NCBI GenBank assembly: GCA_003524305.1
Contig: DQHW01000024.1
Span: 117,511-181,510, forward strand
DNA length: 64,000 nt
Origin: Anaerolineaceae bacterium
Lineage (GTDB): Bacteria; Chloroflexota; Anaerolineae; Anaerolineales; Anaerolineaceae
Direction of reading: 5' to 3'
Of the stretch, positions 54,095-63,670 are shown in pieces; position 1 is the stretch's first letter; every line of letters begins with the position of its first letter. The notes beneath the pieces were generated by a model. It did no database searches. It saw only the letters and a program-made list of their open reading frames with translations, and was not told the DNA's origin. The position numbers and the translations under genes are program-made.

Positions 54095-56571
54095 GAACAG
54101 CAGGGTTCTTTTTAAAGACTGCATTGACCCAACTTCGCCGCGGAGGACAACGCAACCTGGTAGCCTTCTTGTGTGTTGCTTTTGGCGTGATGTCTCTTGT
54201 AATCATGACCACGATGGCTAAATCCATTGAGAAGATGCTGGTGCTTAAACCCTACGAATTGATCGGCGGTGATCTAACCTTGGACCGAATAGGTGAAGAC
54301 AGTATTTCTGTTGCCGAGGAAGCGGAGCTAAAGGAAATGGCTGCCACCGGCCAGATCAGCGACTACACCTTGATGGATTATTCCACCTCACTCAGTTTTC
54401 ACAAACCGGATTCCGGTGAACTTTACTTTCCATCCATTGGCATGGGTGTTGATACACAAAAATATCCCCTGGCTGGAAACCTGACCATTGTTGAACCGAC
54501 CGGCAAGAAATTGGCGGAGCTGCTCATCACACCCGGTGATGTGCTTGTCACTCGTGACCTGGCGTTAACTTATAAACTAAAAGTCGATGATCAGATCATC
54601 CTTTCAAACCTGGATTATGGCCAGCCACTGACAACCACCATCCGCGGCATCGTGTCTGATACTCCAAACCACCAGGGCAGCAAAATTTACTACTCTCATG
54701 AAACATCGTTCGCCCTTACCGGCATGGATCGTACAGCCAATACTGTGCTGGTGAAAACCAATCAACAAGACGAAACTGCCGCCCTGCTTGAATCAAGCGG
54801 TTGGAGAGTCTTTACGTCACAATTCCTGGCTGACGCAACTGCTGCCCAGGAGGGCGCCATTGCCATGGTTCTCAATGACATTGGATTGTTGGGACTGTTG
54901 GTCAGCGGCATCGGCATTGCCAACACCATGCAAGTACTGCTTAAACGACGGCGCAAAGAAGTAGCCATCTGGAAAGCTCTAGGATATACAGCAGGAAGAA
55001 TTCAGGCTATGTTTGCAACCGAAGCCGCCCTGCTCGGCTTTGGCGGCAGCTTGTTAGGCTCCGCGCTGGGTGTGCTGCTTTCTTACGGGCTGGTGGGTCT
55101 TTTCAGCCGTGTAACCAGCCTGTTAATGCACTGGTCATTTTCACCGGTTGAAGCCTTAAGCGGATTGGTCATTGGTACTGTCACCACCATCATTTTTGCA
55201 ATGTGGGCCATCGTCTCGACCAGCAAGATCAGTCCCCTGGCCTTACTGCGCAGTGAAGCTCTGGTCGCCAACCAGATCCCGATCGGGCAGGGAATTGCAT
55301 TGGCACTCCTGCTGGTGATTCCGTTTTTGGGGATTGCGGTGTGGGTTTTGAAATCCTTCCTGATTGGTCTGCTCGTCTTGTTTGGGTCCGTTTTAGGGTT
55401 GATTGGATTGGCGTTTATGTTATGGCTGCTGATGCTGCTTGCCGTTAAGTTTCTCCCTTTAAGAAGATGGCCATTAGGCAAGATTTCAAGGATCAATCTT
55501 CGTCAGCGCGGGATAACCCAGATAATCGCCATGGTCGCGCTTTTCATTGGCGTCATCATGCTGGCGTTGGGAGCCGTGCTCACCAACAGCGGACAGGAAG
55601 TGATGGGTAAGTTGAGTGGTGATTCGCCTGTAGAAAACCTCGCAATCTACGCCCCACCCAATACCGAAACCGAAGTGATACAAGAACTTAAGAACAATAA
55701 TATTGATAATTATTCCTCCGGCCACCTTTACCGGGTCAAACAAATTTCAGTCATCGAGGATGAAGAGCGAAGGCTTTCTCCCACGTTGATGGCGCGTTCA
55801 GACCCGGGTACGGCGGTAATCCACGGTGCAGCATGGGGAACCCGCCCTGACGGAGCCTATGCCTACCCATATTCGAACATCCCGATTGGCAGTGTGCTTC
55901 AAGTCACAGATATAAAGGGTGAGATCCACAAAGTGGAAGTTGTAGGAACGTTTGAAAATGGAGAACAAGCTTCGTGGCCAGGTTTGAATGATCAATTCAT
56001 GGTTTCAGAAGAACTCGGACAAAAGATTGGAACGGCATCAAACAGTCAGTTCTTCTTGACCTTGAAACCAGCCGAATTAGGCAGCATGCTGACCAAATTG
56101 GGCAAGGCACTTAAGCAAACCACCTTACTCAGTATGCCTGAATTTCAAGCCCGTTTTGTGCGGCAATATCAAAACCTGTTTGTACTGGTGGCTGTGATGG
56201 CAGGCTTATCCATTTTGGCCGGGCTTTTACTGATGGCCAACTCGGTCAGCCTGGCAATGCTTGACCGCCGTTTTGAAATTGGGGTATTGAAATCCATAGG
56301 CTATTCGCGCTGGCAGCTCTTAATCTCCCAAGTGGTAGAATATACCTTAATGTCCGTGGTGGCTACTTTTAGCGCATTGCTTTTAACCTGGGGATTATTG
56401 GCACTGGCCGGTATGTTCAATGATGTGCTCGGCAGTTTGTTACTGTTGAAACCTGCAACTGCGGGATTAATCGCCTTGATCGGTATTGGATTTACAGTCT
56501 TAATCGTCTTATGGGCAACCTGGAAACCCAGCAATGCATCGCCAGTATTCGTTTTAAATGATCGAGAGTGA
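54091..56571 (+). CDS. FtsX/MacB-like ABC permease, two-domain
   Basis: 826 residues. There is an N-terminal membrane helix and a large extracellular MacB-type domain (about 45-260), then three helices with KRRRKEVAIWKALGYTAGRIQAMF. A central pair of helices, a second extracellular domain (about 490-690) and a last three-helix block with DRRFEIGVLKSIGYSRWQLL complete it. The duplicated FtsX domain organisation suggests a whole transporter half pair in one chain. Such proteins extrude lipoproteins or peptides, or transmit force to envelope enzymes. Substrate unknown. Confidence 0.9.
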   Translation: MRTAGFFLKTALTQLRRGGQRNLVAFLCVAFGVMSLVIMTTMAKSIEKMLVLKPYELIGGDLTLDRIGEDSISVAEEAELKEMAATGQISDYTLMDYSTSLSFHKPDSGELYFPSIGMGVDTQKYPLAGNLTIVEPTGKKLAELLITPGDVLVTRDLALTYKLKVDDQIILSNLDYGQPLTTTIRGIVSDTPNHQGSKIYYSHETSFALTGMDRTANTVLVKTNQQDETAALLESSGWRVFTSQFLADATAAQEGAIAMVLNDIGLLGLLVSGIGIANTMQVLLKRRRKEVAIWKALGYTAGRIQAMFATEAALLGFGGSLLGSALGVLLSYGLVGLFSRVTSLLMHWSFSPVEALSGLVIGTVTTIIFAMWAIVSTSKISPLALLRSEALVANQIPIGQGIALALLLVIPFLGIAVWVLKSFLIGLLVLFGSVLGLIGLAFMLWLLMLLAVKFLPLRRWPLGKISRINLRQRGITQIIAMVALFIGVIMLALGAVLTNSGQEVMGKLSGDSPVENLAIYAPPNTETEVIQELKNNNIDNYSSGHLYRVKQISVIEDEERRLSPTLMARSDPGTAVIHGAAWGTRPDGAYAYPYSNIPIGSVLQVTDIKGEIHKVEVVGTFENGEQASWPGLNDQFMVSEELGQKIGTASNSQFFLTLKPAELGSMLTKLGKALKQTTLLSMPEFQARFVRQYQNLFVLVAVMAGLSILAGLLLMANSVSLAMLDRRFEIGVLKSIGYSRWQLLISQVVEYTLMSVVATFSALLLTWGLLALAGMFNDVLGSLLLLKPATAGLIALIGIGFTVLIVLWATWKPSNASPVFVLNDRE

Positions 56572-56574
56572 CGG

Positions 56575-58065
56575 GTGAGATTTTTCAGATTTTTATTCAA
56601 AGGTTTGAGAGGTCGATTAACACTGACCTATACCCTGGTCACGGTGCTCGCACTGATGGCACTTGAAGCCATACTGTTTATTTCTGCAACGGCGTATTCA
56701 CAAGTTACTGACATAGATAACTATTTGAACGATGTAGTCACCATGTTGGTACCTGAAGCCCGCAGTTACCTGAAGCCCGAGCAAGATTTGCCCGGGCTTC
56801 AGGTTTGGTTAACCACCCTTTCTCGCAAAGGATATGCCAGTCTTGAACCGCAAGGATTGTTTGACAGCCCGGCAGCAGCGATCGTCAAAAACTCGCCCAT
56901 CTATGTCTTTTCTGCTGATGGTGGAATTCTGGCCCAGAATGAAAGTGCCGTCGGGACCAATTTCATCCCTTATTCGGAACTCGTGATGGAAAATGCATAT
57001 TCGGGCAATCAAAACATCCGGAACCTGTATGAGATGGATGGCAACGGCAACTACTGGGTAGCAGTACCCATCTATCAAAAAGATCACACCGAAACCGTAC
57101 TTGGGGTTATCACCCTCACGGTGCAACCGTTGCCAGTAAAGAATCTCACCTATTGGTCCAGCCTGCTAGGGTTGGGAATGTTGGCGGGAGCCGTCTTACT
57201 GGCGGCATTGGCTCCGTTTGGCGCAGTTTTCGGATATATCCTGTCAAGAGGTCTCACTCGCCGACTTTCAAATCTTTCAACAACCGCCCAAGCCTGGGGA
57301 AAAGGCGATTTCACGGTCATGCCCCTGCCTGACCGCGGCAATGATGAAATCAGCGCTTTGAGCTATCAAATGCGCGAAATGGCCAGTAAAATTAGCAACC
57401 TGATGCAAGATAAACAATCGCTGGCACAGATGAAAGAACGCAATCGCATTGCCCAGGAACTTCACGACACGGTAAAACAACAAAGTTTCGCCACGTTAAT
57501 GCAGGTACGCGCTGCACGCAACTTACTTGTCACCGATGCAACTGCAGCCGAGAAATCACTGTTTGAAGCAGAAACCTTGATCAAGGCTTCTCAGCAAGAA
57601 CTGGGTTTGATGATCTCTGAACTGCGTCCGCCTGCGCTTGAAGGCAAGGGATTGGTTGATGCCCTGAGAAGTTATGTTGAGACATGGTCCAGCAGCGCCT
57701 GTGTGCCCATTACTTTCAAAGTCATTGGTGACGGGCACCTGTCGTTTGATGTGGAACATACGCTTTACCGCGTCGCACAGGAAGGTTTATCTAATGCAGC
57801 CCGTCACAGCCGCGCCTCTGCTGTGATCGTTAATCTCGTTTTTGAAGAAAACCAGGTGATTCTGATCATTGAAGACAATGGCACCGGTTTTGACTTTGCC
57901 GAAAAACAAGCTTCTGGTTTTGGATTGATCAGTATGCAAGACCGTTTAAAAGAAATCGGTGGAAAATTGGAAATCAGGACCGGAATTCATTCAGGCACCC
58001 AATTAACTGCCAGCATTCCATTGCCAGGGAAAATTCAATCCAATGGAGGCAATGATCATGCCTGA
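56575..58065 (+). CDS. NarL-type sensor histidine kinase
   Basis: 496 residues from a GTG start. Two membrane helices (about 17-40 and 195-225) enclose an extracellular sensor domain, followed by HAMP (LTRRLSNLSTTAQAWGKGDF). HisKA_3 carries its histidine in RNRIAQELHDTVKQQ, and the ATPase shows EGLSNAARHS, DNGTGFD and GFGLISMQDRL. It is three bases after the permease gene, so the exporter probably feeds or is sensed by this kinase, as in LiaFSR/BceRS-like modules. It phosphorylates the next gene's product. Confidence 0.92.
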   Translation: MRFFRFLFKGLRGRLTLTYTLVTVLALMALEAILFISATAYSQVTDIDNYLNDVVTMLVPEARSYLKPEQDLPGLQVWLTTLSRKGYASLEPQGLFDSPAAAIVKNSPIYVFSADGGILAQNESAVGTNFIPYSELVMENAYSGNQNIRNLYEMDGNGNYWVAVPIYQKDHTETVLGVITLTVQPLPVKNLTYWSSLLGLGMLAGAVLLAALAPFGAVFGYILSRGLTRRLSNLSTTAQAWGKGDFTVMPLPDRGNDEISALSYQMREMASKISNLMQDKQSLAQMKERNRIAQELHDTVKQQSFATLMQVRAARNLLVTDATAAEKSLFEAETLIKASQQELGLMISELRPPALEGKGLVDALRSYVETWSSSACVPITFKVIGDGHLSFDVEHTLYRVAQEGLSNAARHSRASAVIVNLVFEENQVILIIEDNGTGFDFAEKQASGFGLISMQDRLKEIGGKLEIRTGIHSGTQLTASIPLPGKIQSNGGNDHA

Positions 58066-58711
58066 TGTAATCAGGGTCGTTTTGGTGGATGACCACAGTA
58101 TGATCCGCATCGGATTGAAAGCCTTCTTTGATACCATCGCAGATATCGAAGTGGTGGGTGAAGCCGGCAGCGGAGAAGAAGGTCTGCGTGTTATCGAAGA
58201 AACTCACCCTGATGTCGTTTTAATGGACCTGATCATGAACGGCATGGACGGAGTGGAAGCTACCCAACAAGTTAAGAAGATTTGTCCGGCTTGTAAAGTG
58301 ATCATCCTGACCTCATACCATGAAGATTCTCACATCTTTCCAGCCCTTCGAGCAGGAGCGTTGTCTTACGTTTTGAAAGATATTGACCCTGACGACCTGG
58401 CCAGGGCCATCCGTGCTGCGCATGCCGGTGACGCGATGATCAATCCACAGGTGGCTGCACGCATGGTGAAAGAAATCCAGGGCAATAATCAGGACGCAAT
58501 GAATCCATTTGTGGAATTGACCGACCGCGAACTGGATGTGCTGCGCATGATCGCCGTGGGGAAAAACAACCAGGAAATTGCCGCCGAGTTGGTGGTCAGT
58601 GAGAGCACAGTAAAGACCCACATTACCAACCTGTTGAGCAAATTGCATGTGAAAGACCGCACCCAGGCAGCCGCATACGCCTGGCAAAACGGAATCGTGA
58701 GAAGAGAATAA
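58058..58711 (+). CDS. NarL/LuxR-type response regulator
   Basis: The ATG at 58058 has GGAGG eight bases upstream; upstream ATGs in frame are less well placed. About 217 residues: receiver with VDDHSMIRIGL, acceptor Asp in VVLMDLIMNGMDG and a YVLKD lysine, then a LuxR helix-turn-helix (LTDRELDVLRMIAVGKNNQEI, TVKTHITNLLSKL). It overlaps the kinase gene by eight bases. It probably activates the exporter operon itself. A strong terminator follows. Confidence 0.93.
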   Translation: MPDVIRVVLVDDHSMIRIGLKAFFDTIADIEVVGEAGSGEEGLRVIEETHPDVVLMDLIMNGMDGVEATQQVKKICPACKVIILTSYHEDSHIFPALRAGALSYVLKDIDPDDLARAIRAAHAGDAMINPQVAARMVKEIQGNNQDAMNPFVELTDRELDVLRMIAVGKNNQEIAAELVVSESTVKTHITNLLSKLHVKDRTQAAAYAWQNGIVRRE

Positions 58712-58730
58712 TACTAAGGATACATAAGCA

Positions 58731-58766
58731 AAAAGGTTGGGCACCAGTGTTGTAACCCAACCTTTT
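58731..58766 (+). terminator. Terminator of the exporter/two-component operon
   Basis: The perfect stem AAAAGGTTGGG (58731-58741) / CCCAACCTTTT (58756-58766), ending in T, lies 20 bases after the regulator stop codon. It may also serve the convergent VOC gene. Confidence 0.85.
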
Positions 58767-58859
58767 CAGGAAAATCGCTCATCGGCTACGCGAATAATTC
58801 GTGACGCCCCTAGCGATAATTGTCAAACGGATCATTCTCTGCAGCCAGCAGGAGAAAGT

Positions 58860-59264
58860 CTATTGCTTTGGCCCGGTGTAGACCACTTCGAAGAGAATCT
58901 TGTCTGGAGATTCGAACATAACCTGGTAATAGGTGCTGCCTTCACCAGAGAATTCAGAACGATGGCGCGGAGTTTCAAACAAAGCAGGCACGCCGTGGAC
59001 CTTCAAATATTCAACTGCTTCATCCACGTCGGACTGTTTTTCGACCGACACACCCAGGTGATTGACGCCAATGCCGTCGTAATCATTCTTGACATCCTTG
59101 AGCCCAGCACCGAACCACAAGCTGGATTCTTTTTCACACCCCACGCCGATCATGTCCTCATCTTCATACAAGGTTGACCAACCCAGAAAGGTGAACAAGT
59201 CTTTATAAAAAGCTTTGTTTTTGATCTGGATGTTGATTTGAAGATGACCTAAATTGGATTTCAT
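58860..59264 (-). CDS. VOC-family (glyoxalase/bleomycin-resistance fold) protein
   Basis: The ATG at 59264 has GAGGAGG just upstream. About 134 residues with two beta-alpha-beta-beta-beta modules: NIQIKNKAFYKDLFTFLGW at the start and GVNHLGVSVEKQSDVDEAVEYL in the middle, ending with ESPDKILFEVVY (metal-binding glutamate). The family includes glyoxalases, dioxygenases and antibiotic-binding proteins; no substrate can be given. Confidence 0.85.
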   Translation of the reverse strand: MKSNLGHLQINIQIKNKAFYKDLFTFLGWSTLYEDEDMIGVGCEKESSLWFGAGLKDVKNDYDGIGVNHLGVSVEKQSDVDEAVEYLKVHGVPALFETPRHRSEFSGEGSTYYQVMFESPDKILFEVVYTGPKQ

Positions 59265-59422
59265 GTTTCCTCCTCTAGAAACAAACAATGAATTGATGGC
59301 TTAATAATAAAACTTTTGTTCTATTTTGTCAAGTATTCGAACATATTTCCTACTTTATTAAATGAGTATAATTGCACTACTCAAATAGCCCCCTGCCATC
59401 CACTACATTCAAGGAGTTACCA

Positions 59423-60337
59423 TTGAAGCATCTTATCATCCTCGTGATTGCGGCTGTCATTACCCTAAGCGGATGTGTCAAATCACCTTCTACCGAGCTT
59501 AGTCCACAACCCCTGATGTATGGCCTGCCCATTATTGTAGCCCACCGGGGTGCCCGATCGGTTGCGCCCGAAAACACACTGCTTTCTGCCCAACGCGCCT
59601 ACGATTTTCAGGCTGACCAATGGGAACTGGACGTGCAAGTTAGCCAAGACGGTGAATTGGTGTTGATCCATGATCCCAATTTCATGCACACCACCAACGC
59701 AGAAGCGGTCTTTCCGATGCGTTTTTTCTGGAAGGTCAAAAACCTGACGTTTGAAGAGATCAAACGCCTTGACGCCGGCTCATGGTATCTGAAGAAGGAT
59801 CCGTTTGGCGAGATTAAGAAAGGAAATGTAACGACCGCTGACCAGGAACGCATGGTGAATGAACCCATCCCCACATTACGTGAAGCACTGAAATTCACTA
59901 TGGACAAAAACTGGTCGGTCAACGTGGAGATCAAGTATGTTTCTGGTACTGCGGGTGACGCGGATATCGTGCAAAAAACTGTCGCATTAATCGAAGAAAT
60001 GGGTATGCAAGAACAGGTGATCATTTCTTCTTTCAACCTTGATTACCTGGTTCAAGTAAAACAACTCGCCCCTGACTTGAAAACAGCGGCACTCGTCGAT
60101 GAGATGGATGATCCGCTCAAGCTGTTGCAAGACATCGGTGCGGATGCGATCAATCCGAGTTACAAATCAATCAAAGATCTGTCCATCATCCAAACCATTC
60201 GTGATGCGGGCTATGAGGTGTATGTCTGGACGGTCAATGATGAAGAAAATATGATGAAGTTGATCAATGCCGGGGTGAGCGGCATTATCACCGATTATCC
60301 GCAGCTTTTGGTTGAAGTTTTTAAGAAATATCACTAA
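59423..60337 (+). CDS. Glycerophosphodiester phosphodiesterase lipoprotein
   Basis: The TTG at 59423 with AAGGAG six bases upstream gives a proper signal peptide and lipobox (LSGC), whereas the longer frame would spoil it. About 304 residues. GDPD motifs: AHRGARSVAPENT, WELDVQVSQDGELVLIHDP (metal ligands and second catalytic histidine), VNVEIK, and the C-terminal VYVWTVNDEENM with GIITDYP. It hydrolyses glycerophosphodiesters from membrane lipids or teichoic-like polymers on the outer face of the membrane. A strong terminator follows. Confidence 0.92.
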   Translation: MKHLIILVIAAVITLSGCVKSPSTELSPQPLMYGLPIIVAHRGARSVAPENTLLSAQRAYDFQADQWELDVQVSQDGELVLIHDPNFMHTTNAEAVFPMRFFWKVKNLTFEEIKRLDAGSWYLKKDPFGEIKKGNVTTADQERMVNEPIPTLREALKFTMDKNWSVNVEIKYVSGTAGDADIVQKTVALIEEMGMQEQVIISSFNLDYLVQVKQLAPDLKTAALVDEMDDPLKLLQDIGADAINPSYKSIKDLSIIQTIRDAGYEVYVWTVNDEENMMKLINAGVSGIITDYPQLLVEVFKKYH

Positions 60338-60370
60338 TTCATTAAATTGTGATTATTGTTGTTATGAAGC

Positions 60371-60400
60371 AAAGCTCCGAATTTCAAAATTCGGAGCTTT
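60371..60400. terminator. Bidirectional terminator
   Basis: Perfect 13-bp stem (60371-60383 / 60388-60400) with a 4-base loop, followed by T residues and preceded by A residues. It lies between the GDPD gene and the convergent DUF1801 gene. Confidence 0.88.
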
Positions 60401-60425
60401 TTAATTATGAAACCGCTGGAGTTAC

Positions 60426-60851
60426 CTAACGATGTAAATAGATCTTAACCGCATTTTCATATGAAGCCCCAACCAATTCGGTTAGTGTTGGTAAATCCAC
60501 ATCTGCCAGGTGTTTGATATAGAGACAGACTTTGCCCACGGAGTGTTTTCCAAGTCTGGCCAGCCGGTCTTCAATTTGAGGTATCCCTTCCATGCTGAGG
60601 TAGAGGGTAAGCGCTTGCTTGCGTGGAGAGAATGCGATCAATGGCCATTCATTGGTTTTTCCATCAGCACCGGTCTGTAGATAACTTCCGAAACCAACGA
60701 TGGACGTGCCCCACATTTTACCTGGAGATTGCGACACCTTTTTCATGAGCTCATAAATCGTCCAATACTCCTGACGTTTTTGTCCGTCAGGAAACGTATC
60801 TATGAACTCTGCAACCGGTTGATCAGTAGGTTTTGTTTTTGGTTCGGCCAT
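60426..60851 (-). CDS. DUF1801-domain protein
   Basis: 141 residues with the YdhG-like DUF1801 pattern: VAEFIDTFPDGQKRQEY, MWGTSIVGFGSY, then WPLIAFSPRKQALTLYL and GKHSVGKVCLYIK. The small alpha/beta fold is frequent next to VOC proteins, as here, where it follows one by nine bases. No biochemical function is established. It is likely co-transcribed with the VOC gene upstream. Confidence 0.88.
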   Translation of the reverse strand: MAEPKTKPTDQPVAEFIDTFPDGQKRQEYWTIYELMKKVSQSPGKMWGTSIVGFGSYLQTGADGKTNEWPLIAFSPRKQALTLYLSMEGIPQIEDRLARLGKHSVGKVCLYIKHLADVDLPTLTELVGASYENAVKIYLHR

Positions 60852-60860
60852 GGCAGGTTT

Positions 60861-61268
60861 TTAGAAGGGTTCAACGTGATTTGGGTCCATCCAGCCGACT
60901 TCCCATAGATGTCCATCGAGGTCTTGAAAACTGCGGCTGTACATATAACCCAAATCGAGGGGATCGGTGTAGTTTAATGCGCCGGCTCTTAATGCTTTGT
61001 CAGCCAATACATCCACATCAGCACGATTTTCTAAAAAGAGAGAGGTGATTACTTCGGCGATTTTTGGAGCTTCAGAGACCGGTCTTTTGGTGAAATCAAT
61101 AAAGAGTTTTTCGATCAACAACATGGCGTACATATTCGGTCCAAGGATCACACAAGCGGCTTCTTCATTTGTGAATTGAGGATTTATTTTAAACCCCAAC
61201 TGAGTGAAAAATTCTTTGGCTTTTTCGAGGTCTTTTACGTGGAAATTTACAAATATATTGTTAATCAT
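60861..61268 (-). CDS. VOC-family protein, second copy type
   Basis: 135 residues: FVNFHVKDLEKAKEFFTQLGF at the start, a mid-section with AMLLIEKLF, and a C-terminal SFQDLDGHLWEVGWMDP, the PhnB/glyoxalase-like ending with a metal-ligand glutamate. It is not closely similar to the VOC protein at 59 kb. It is probably in one transcript with the DUF1801 gene. Confidence 0.88.
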   Translation of the reverse strand: MINNIFVNFHVKDLEKAKEFFTQLGFKINPQFTNEEAACVILGPNMYAMLLIEKLFIDFTKRPVSEAPKIAEVITSLFLENRADVDVLADKALRAGALNYTDPLDLGYMYSRSFQDLDGHLWEVGWMDPNHVEPF

Positions 61269-61326
61269 GATTAATCCTTTCTATTTATGTAGAAGGGATT
61301 ATCACACAAATAAGGTCTAAATTCAA

Positions 61327-62079
61327 CTATTTGAGAGCAACGATTAAGGGCTGAAAAAAACGTTCCTGAAGCGTATGTACCTCGCGGAATCCGGCTTTCA
61401 ACAGGAGTTTTTCAAGTGTCGAAATGTCGACACAAAAATACCTGCCGCCGTGCAGGATATGAGTGACTGCTTCTGATTCACCTTGATCTTCAATTATATA
61501 GGTTGTAATTTCATATTGATCCCGGTCAAACTCCCAAACGTCAAACATCAGCAACGCGCCGCCCTCAAGGGGATGAATGGTTCTCGGAACCATTTTCTTG
61601 CCATCCTGGCGTTCCATTTGGGCATAATCTCTGACGCTCACCAGACAGAGGCCGCCCACTTTTGTGCATTGAAAAAACTGCTTGAACGCCTGCAGAATAT
61701 CAGCATCACTCAGCAGATGAGGTATCGAATTATCACAGGAAATCACCACGTCAAATGGGCCAGGAAAAACCTCGCTCACCTTGCGCATGTCTGCCACGCG
61801 GAAGTCAACGGAAAGACCAGCGTTTGTTGCTTCAATTTTTGCTCTCTCAATTTCTCCCGTTGAAAAGTCCGAGGCACAGACTTCATAGCCAAGGCGGGCG
61901 AGGCCAATGCTTTGTGTGCCGATACCGCATGATGCGTCCAGAAGCGTTTTGGCTGAAAGCTTCGCGTATTCGCGGATAACTTCATCCAGAATCTTGGCTT
62001 GCCGGGTAACGCTGGCGTCCCAATCTTGATAGATATATTTGTAGTACGGCGCAAGTTGATCATAGAATTGATTTGTCAT
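61327..62079 (-). CDS. Class I SAM-dependent methyltransferase
   Basis: 250 residues with a Rossmann-like methyltransferase core: motif I LLDASCGIGTQSIGLARLG, motif II CASDFSTGEIERAKIEA, and a VDFRVADMR acid loop, then DVVISCDNSIPHLLSD (motif IV). Sequence is closest to glycine/sarcosine-type or UbiE-like small-molecule methyltransferases, but the acceptor cannot be inferred. It shares direction with the VOC/DUF1801 genes, with a 58-base gap. Confidence 0.87.
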   Translation of the reverse strand: MTNQFYDQLAPYYKYIYQDWDASVTRQAKILDEVIREYAKLSAKTLLDASCGIGTQSIGLARLGYEVCASDFSTGEIERAKIEATNAGLSVDFRVADMRKVSEVFPGPFDVVISCDNSIPHLLSDADILQAFKQFFQCTKVGGLCLVSVRDYAQMERQDGKKMVPRTIHPLEGGALLMFDVWEFDRDQYEITTYIIEDQGESEAVTHILHGGRYFCVDISTLEKLLLKAGFREVHTLQERFFQPLIVALK

Positions 62080-62160
62080 TTCATCTCCCCATTTCTAAAC
62101 CCACCAACACGGTCAATTTGATAAACCATAAAAGCTTGAGTTTTTGTTAAAAAAAAGTAA

Positions 62161-63453
62161 TCATTGTTCTATAAAAATACGTCCAAATTCAATATCTGGA
62201 AACTTACCATTGCGACGATCAATTTTTAGAACAAGGTCATCACTCAGACCAATCTCGAAACTGGCCGTGTTCCCTACTAGATAGGCATAATTGCCATCGA
62301 TCGCCAAACCATGTACTGCATCGACAAGGGGTCCGCCCCAAGTCTGGAAAAAGTTAAGTTTGCCAGTCGGGCTGAATTGCAGAACAACAACATCGTCTTC
62401 TCCGTTGCCATAACTAGCAGTTGAGCCTGCAACAAGGATATTACCATCCGCGTCAACTTCAACCACTCTGGCAGATTCACCTTTCGGCCCACCCCAAATT
62501 TCATCCCAAACAAGATTCATATCCTTGTCATACTTCAGTAGAAAGATCTGCCCTCCGTTGCCATAACTGATGGTCAGCCCCACCATATAAAGGAAGTTGC
62601 CGTCACTAGTCAAACCAAACCCGTCATCAAATGCATTTCCTCCCCATGTGGTATGGTTTAAATATTCCCCATCCTCTTTTGAAAATTTAACCAACACAGC
62701 GTCGCCACCGGTAAACATGTTGTCGGCATCCAGCCTTCCTGAAATATAAATAGCGTTTTCATCCACCACCATTTGCCCATCTGCTGAATCAAATCCATCA
62801 GTACCCCACGTATTTACCCAGACCAGGTTTCCATTCTTGTCAAGTTTTAGAACTGCTATGTCTCCATCGGTTTTTTCGCCCGCAGTCCATCCTGAAACAT
62901 AAATATCTTCACCATCCACAAATAATCCGTCCACCTCTTCGTAGCCAAAACCCTGGCCCCAAGAAAAGTCCCACAAGATTTCACCTGTTTCCATGTTGAG
63001 TGACAAAATAGCCATATCCGCTTCAATTAATGAGATTTGTGTATGCACCAGTCCACCCACGTATAGATACGGTTCATCGACGGTAACGATAAATGCCTTT
63101 TCTTGAAAATCTCCTCCCCACTGAGTCTGCCAAAGTTCCTTGCCTTCGGGAGAAAATTTATAAATGACCATATCGTAAAAGTTCCGGCTTGCTGGTTGCT
63201 GCATATATGCCGCGACATACACATTACCTAACGAGTCAGTGTCAATCCCCCAAGCCTGATCACTTTTTACATCTCCGCGTGTCAAATACCATAAATCCAA
63301 TGCAGGGGTATTGTCTGCTGTGGGTTCCGGAGTAAGGGTGGATGATGGCATCGTAGGTTCATTTTCGATACCAGGAGTTGGCATATTGGTCGTATTGCTA
63401 CACGCCAAGATCGTGAGAAGAAGGAGCAAAAAAGGTAAATATAACCGTTTCAT
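62161..63453 (-). CDS. Secreted beta-propeller lipoprotein (SBBP-type repeats)
   Basis: 430 residues with a signal peptide and lipobox (LTILAC), a Pro/Thr-rich linker, then about seven repeats of roughly 50 residues, each with a W(G)G.-type strand and D..GN.Y..G patterns (DSLGNVYVAAY, DGNFLYMVGLT, DADGNILVAGSTASYGNG). These are the beta-propeller repeats (SBBP) found in surface proteins. Function is unknown; binding to proteins or polysaccharides outside the cell is typical. It is monocistronic. Confidence 0.82.
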   Translation of the reverse strand: MKRLYLPFLLLLLTILACSNTTNMPTPGIENEPTMPSSTLTPEPTADNTPALDLWYLTRGDVKSDQAWGIDTDSLGNVYVAAYMQQPASRNFYDMVIYKFSPEGKELWQTQWGGDFQEKAFIVTVDEPYLYVGGLVHTQISLIEADMAILSLNMETGEILWDFSWGQGFGYEEVDGLFVDGEDIYVSGWTAGEKTDGDIAVLKLDKNGNLVWVNTWGTDGFDSADGQMVVDENAIYISGRLDADNMFTGGDAVLVKFSKEDGEYLNHTTWGGNAFDDGFGLTSDGNFLYMVGLTISYGNGGQIFLLKYDKDMNLVWDEIWGGPKGESARVVEVDADGNILVAGSTASYGNGEDDVVVLQFSPTGKLNFFQTWGGPLVDAVHGLAIDGNYAYLVGNTASFEIGLSDDLVLKIDRRNGKFPDIEFGRIFIEQ

Positions 63454-63670
63454 TTCATCTCCTCATCATAGTGCCAAGTTGATTAGTAGAATTTCAATAG
63501 GGTTATTTTTTTTAGTTACTTTGTAATTTGATTATAGATACTTCCTCGCTTCAATTCAACAAAAGGCAAAAACCTAATTGCTAAAAATAGCAGGATATGT
63601 TCGATTGGTACTATCCGTATACAGAAATCACCAATGGATATCAGGTTCTGTAAATGTTTTTGTGAGGAAA
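63454..63670. other. Intergenic region
   Basis: The promoter region of the propeller lipoprotein lies at its left end. No gene or clear terminator was recognised. Confidence 0.35.
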
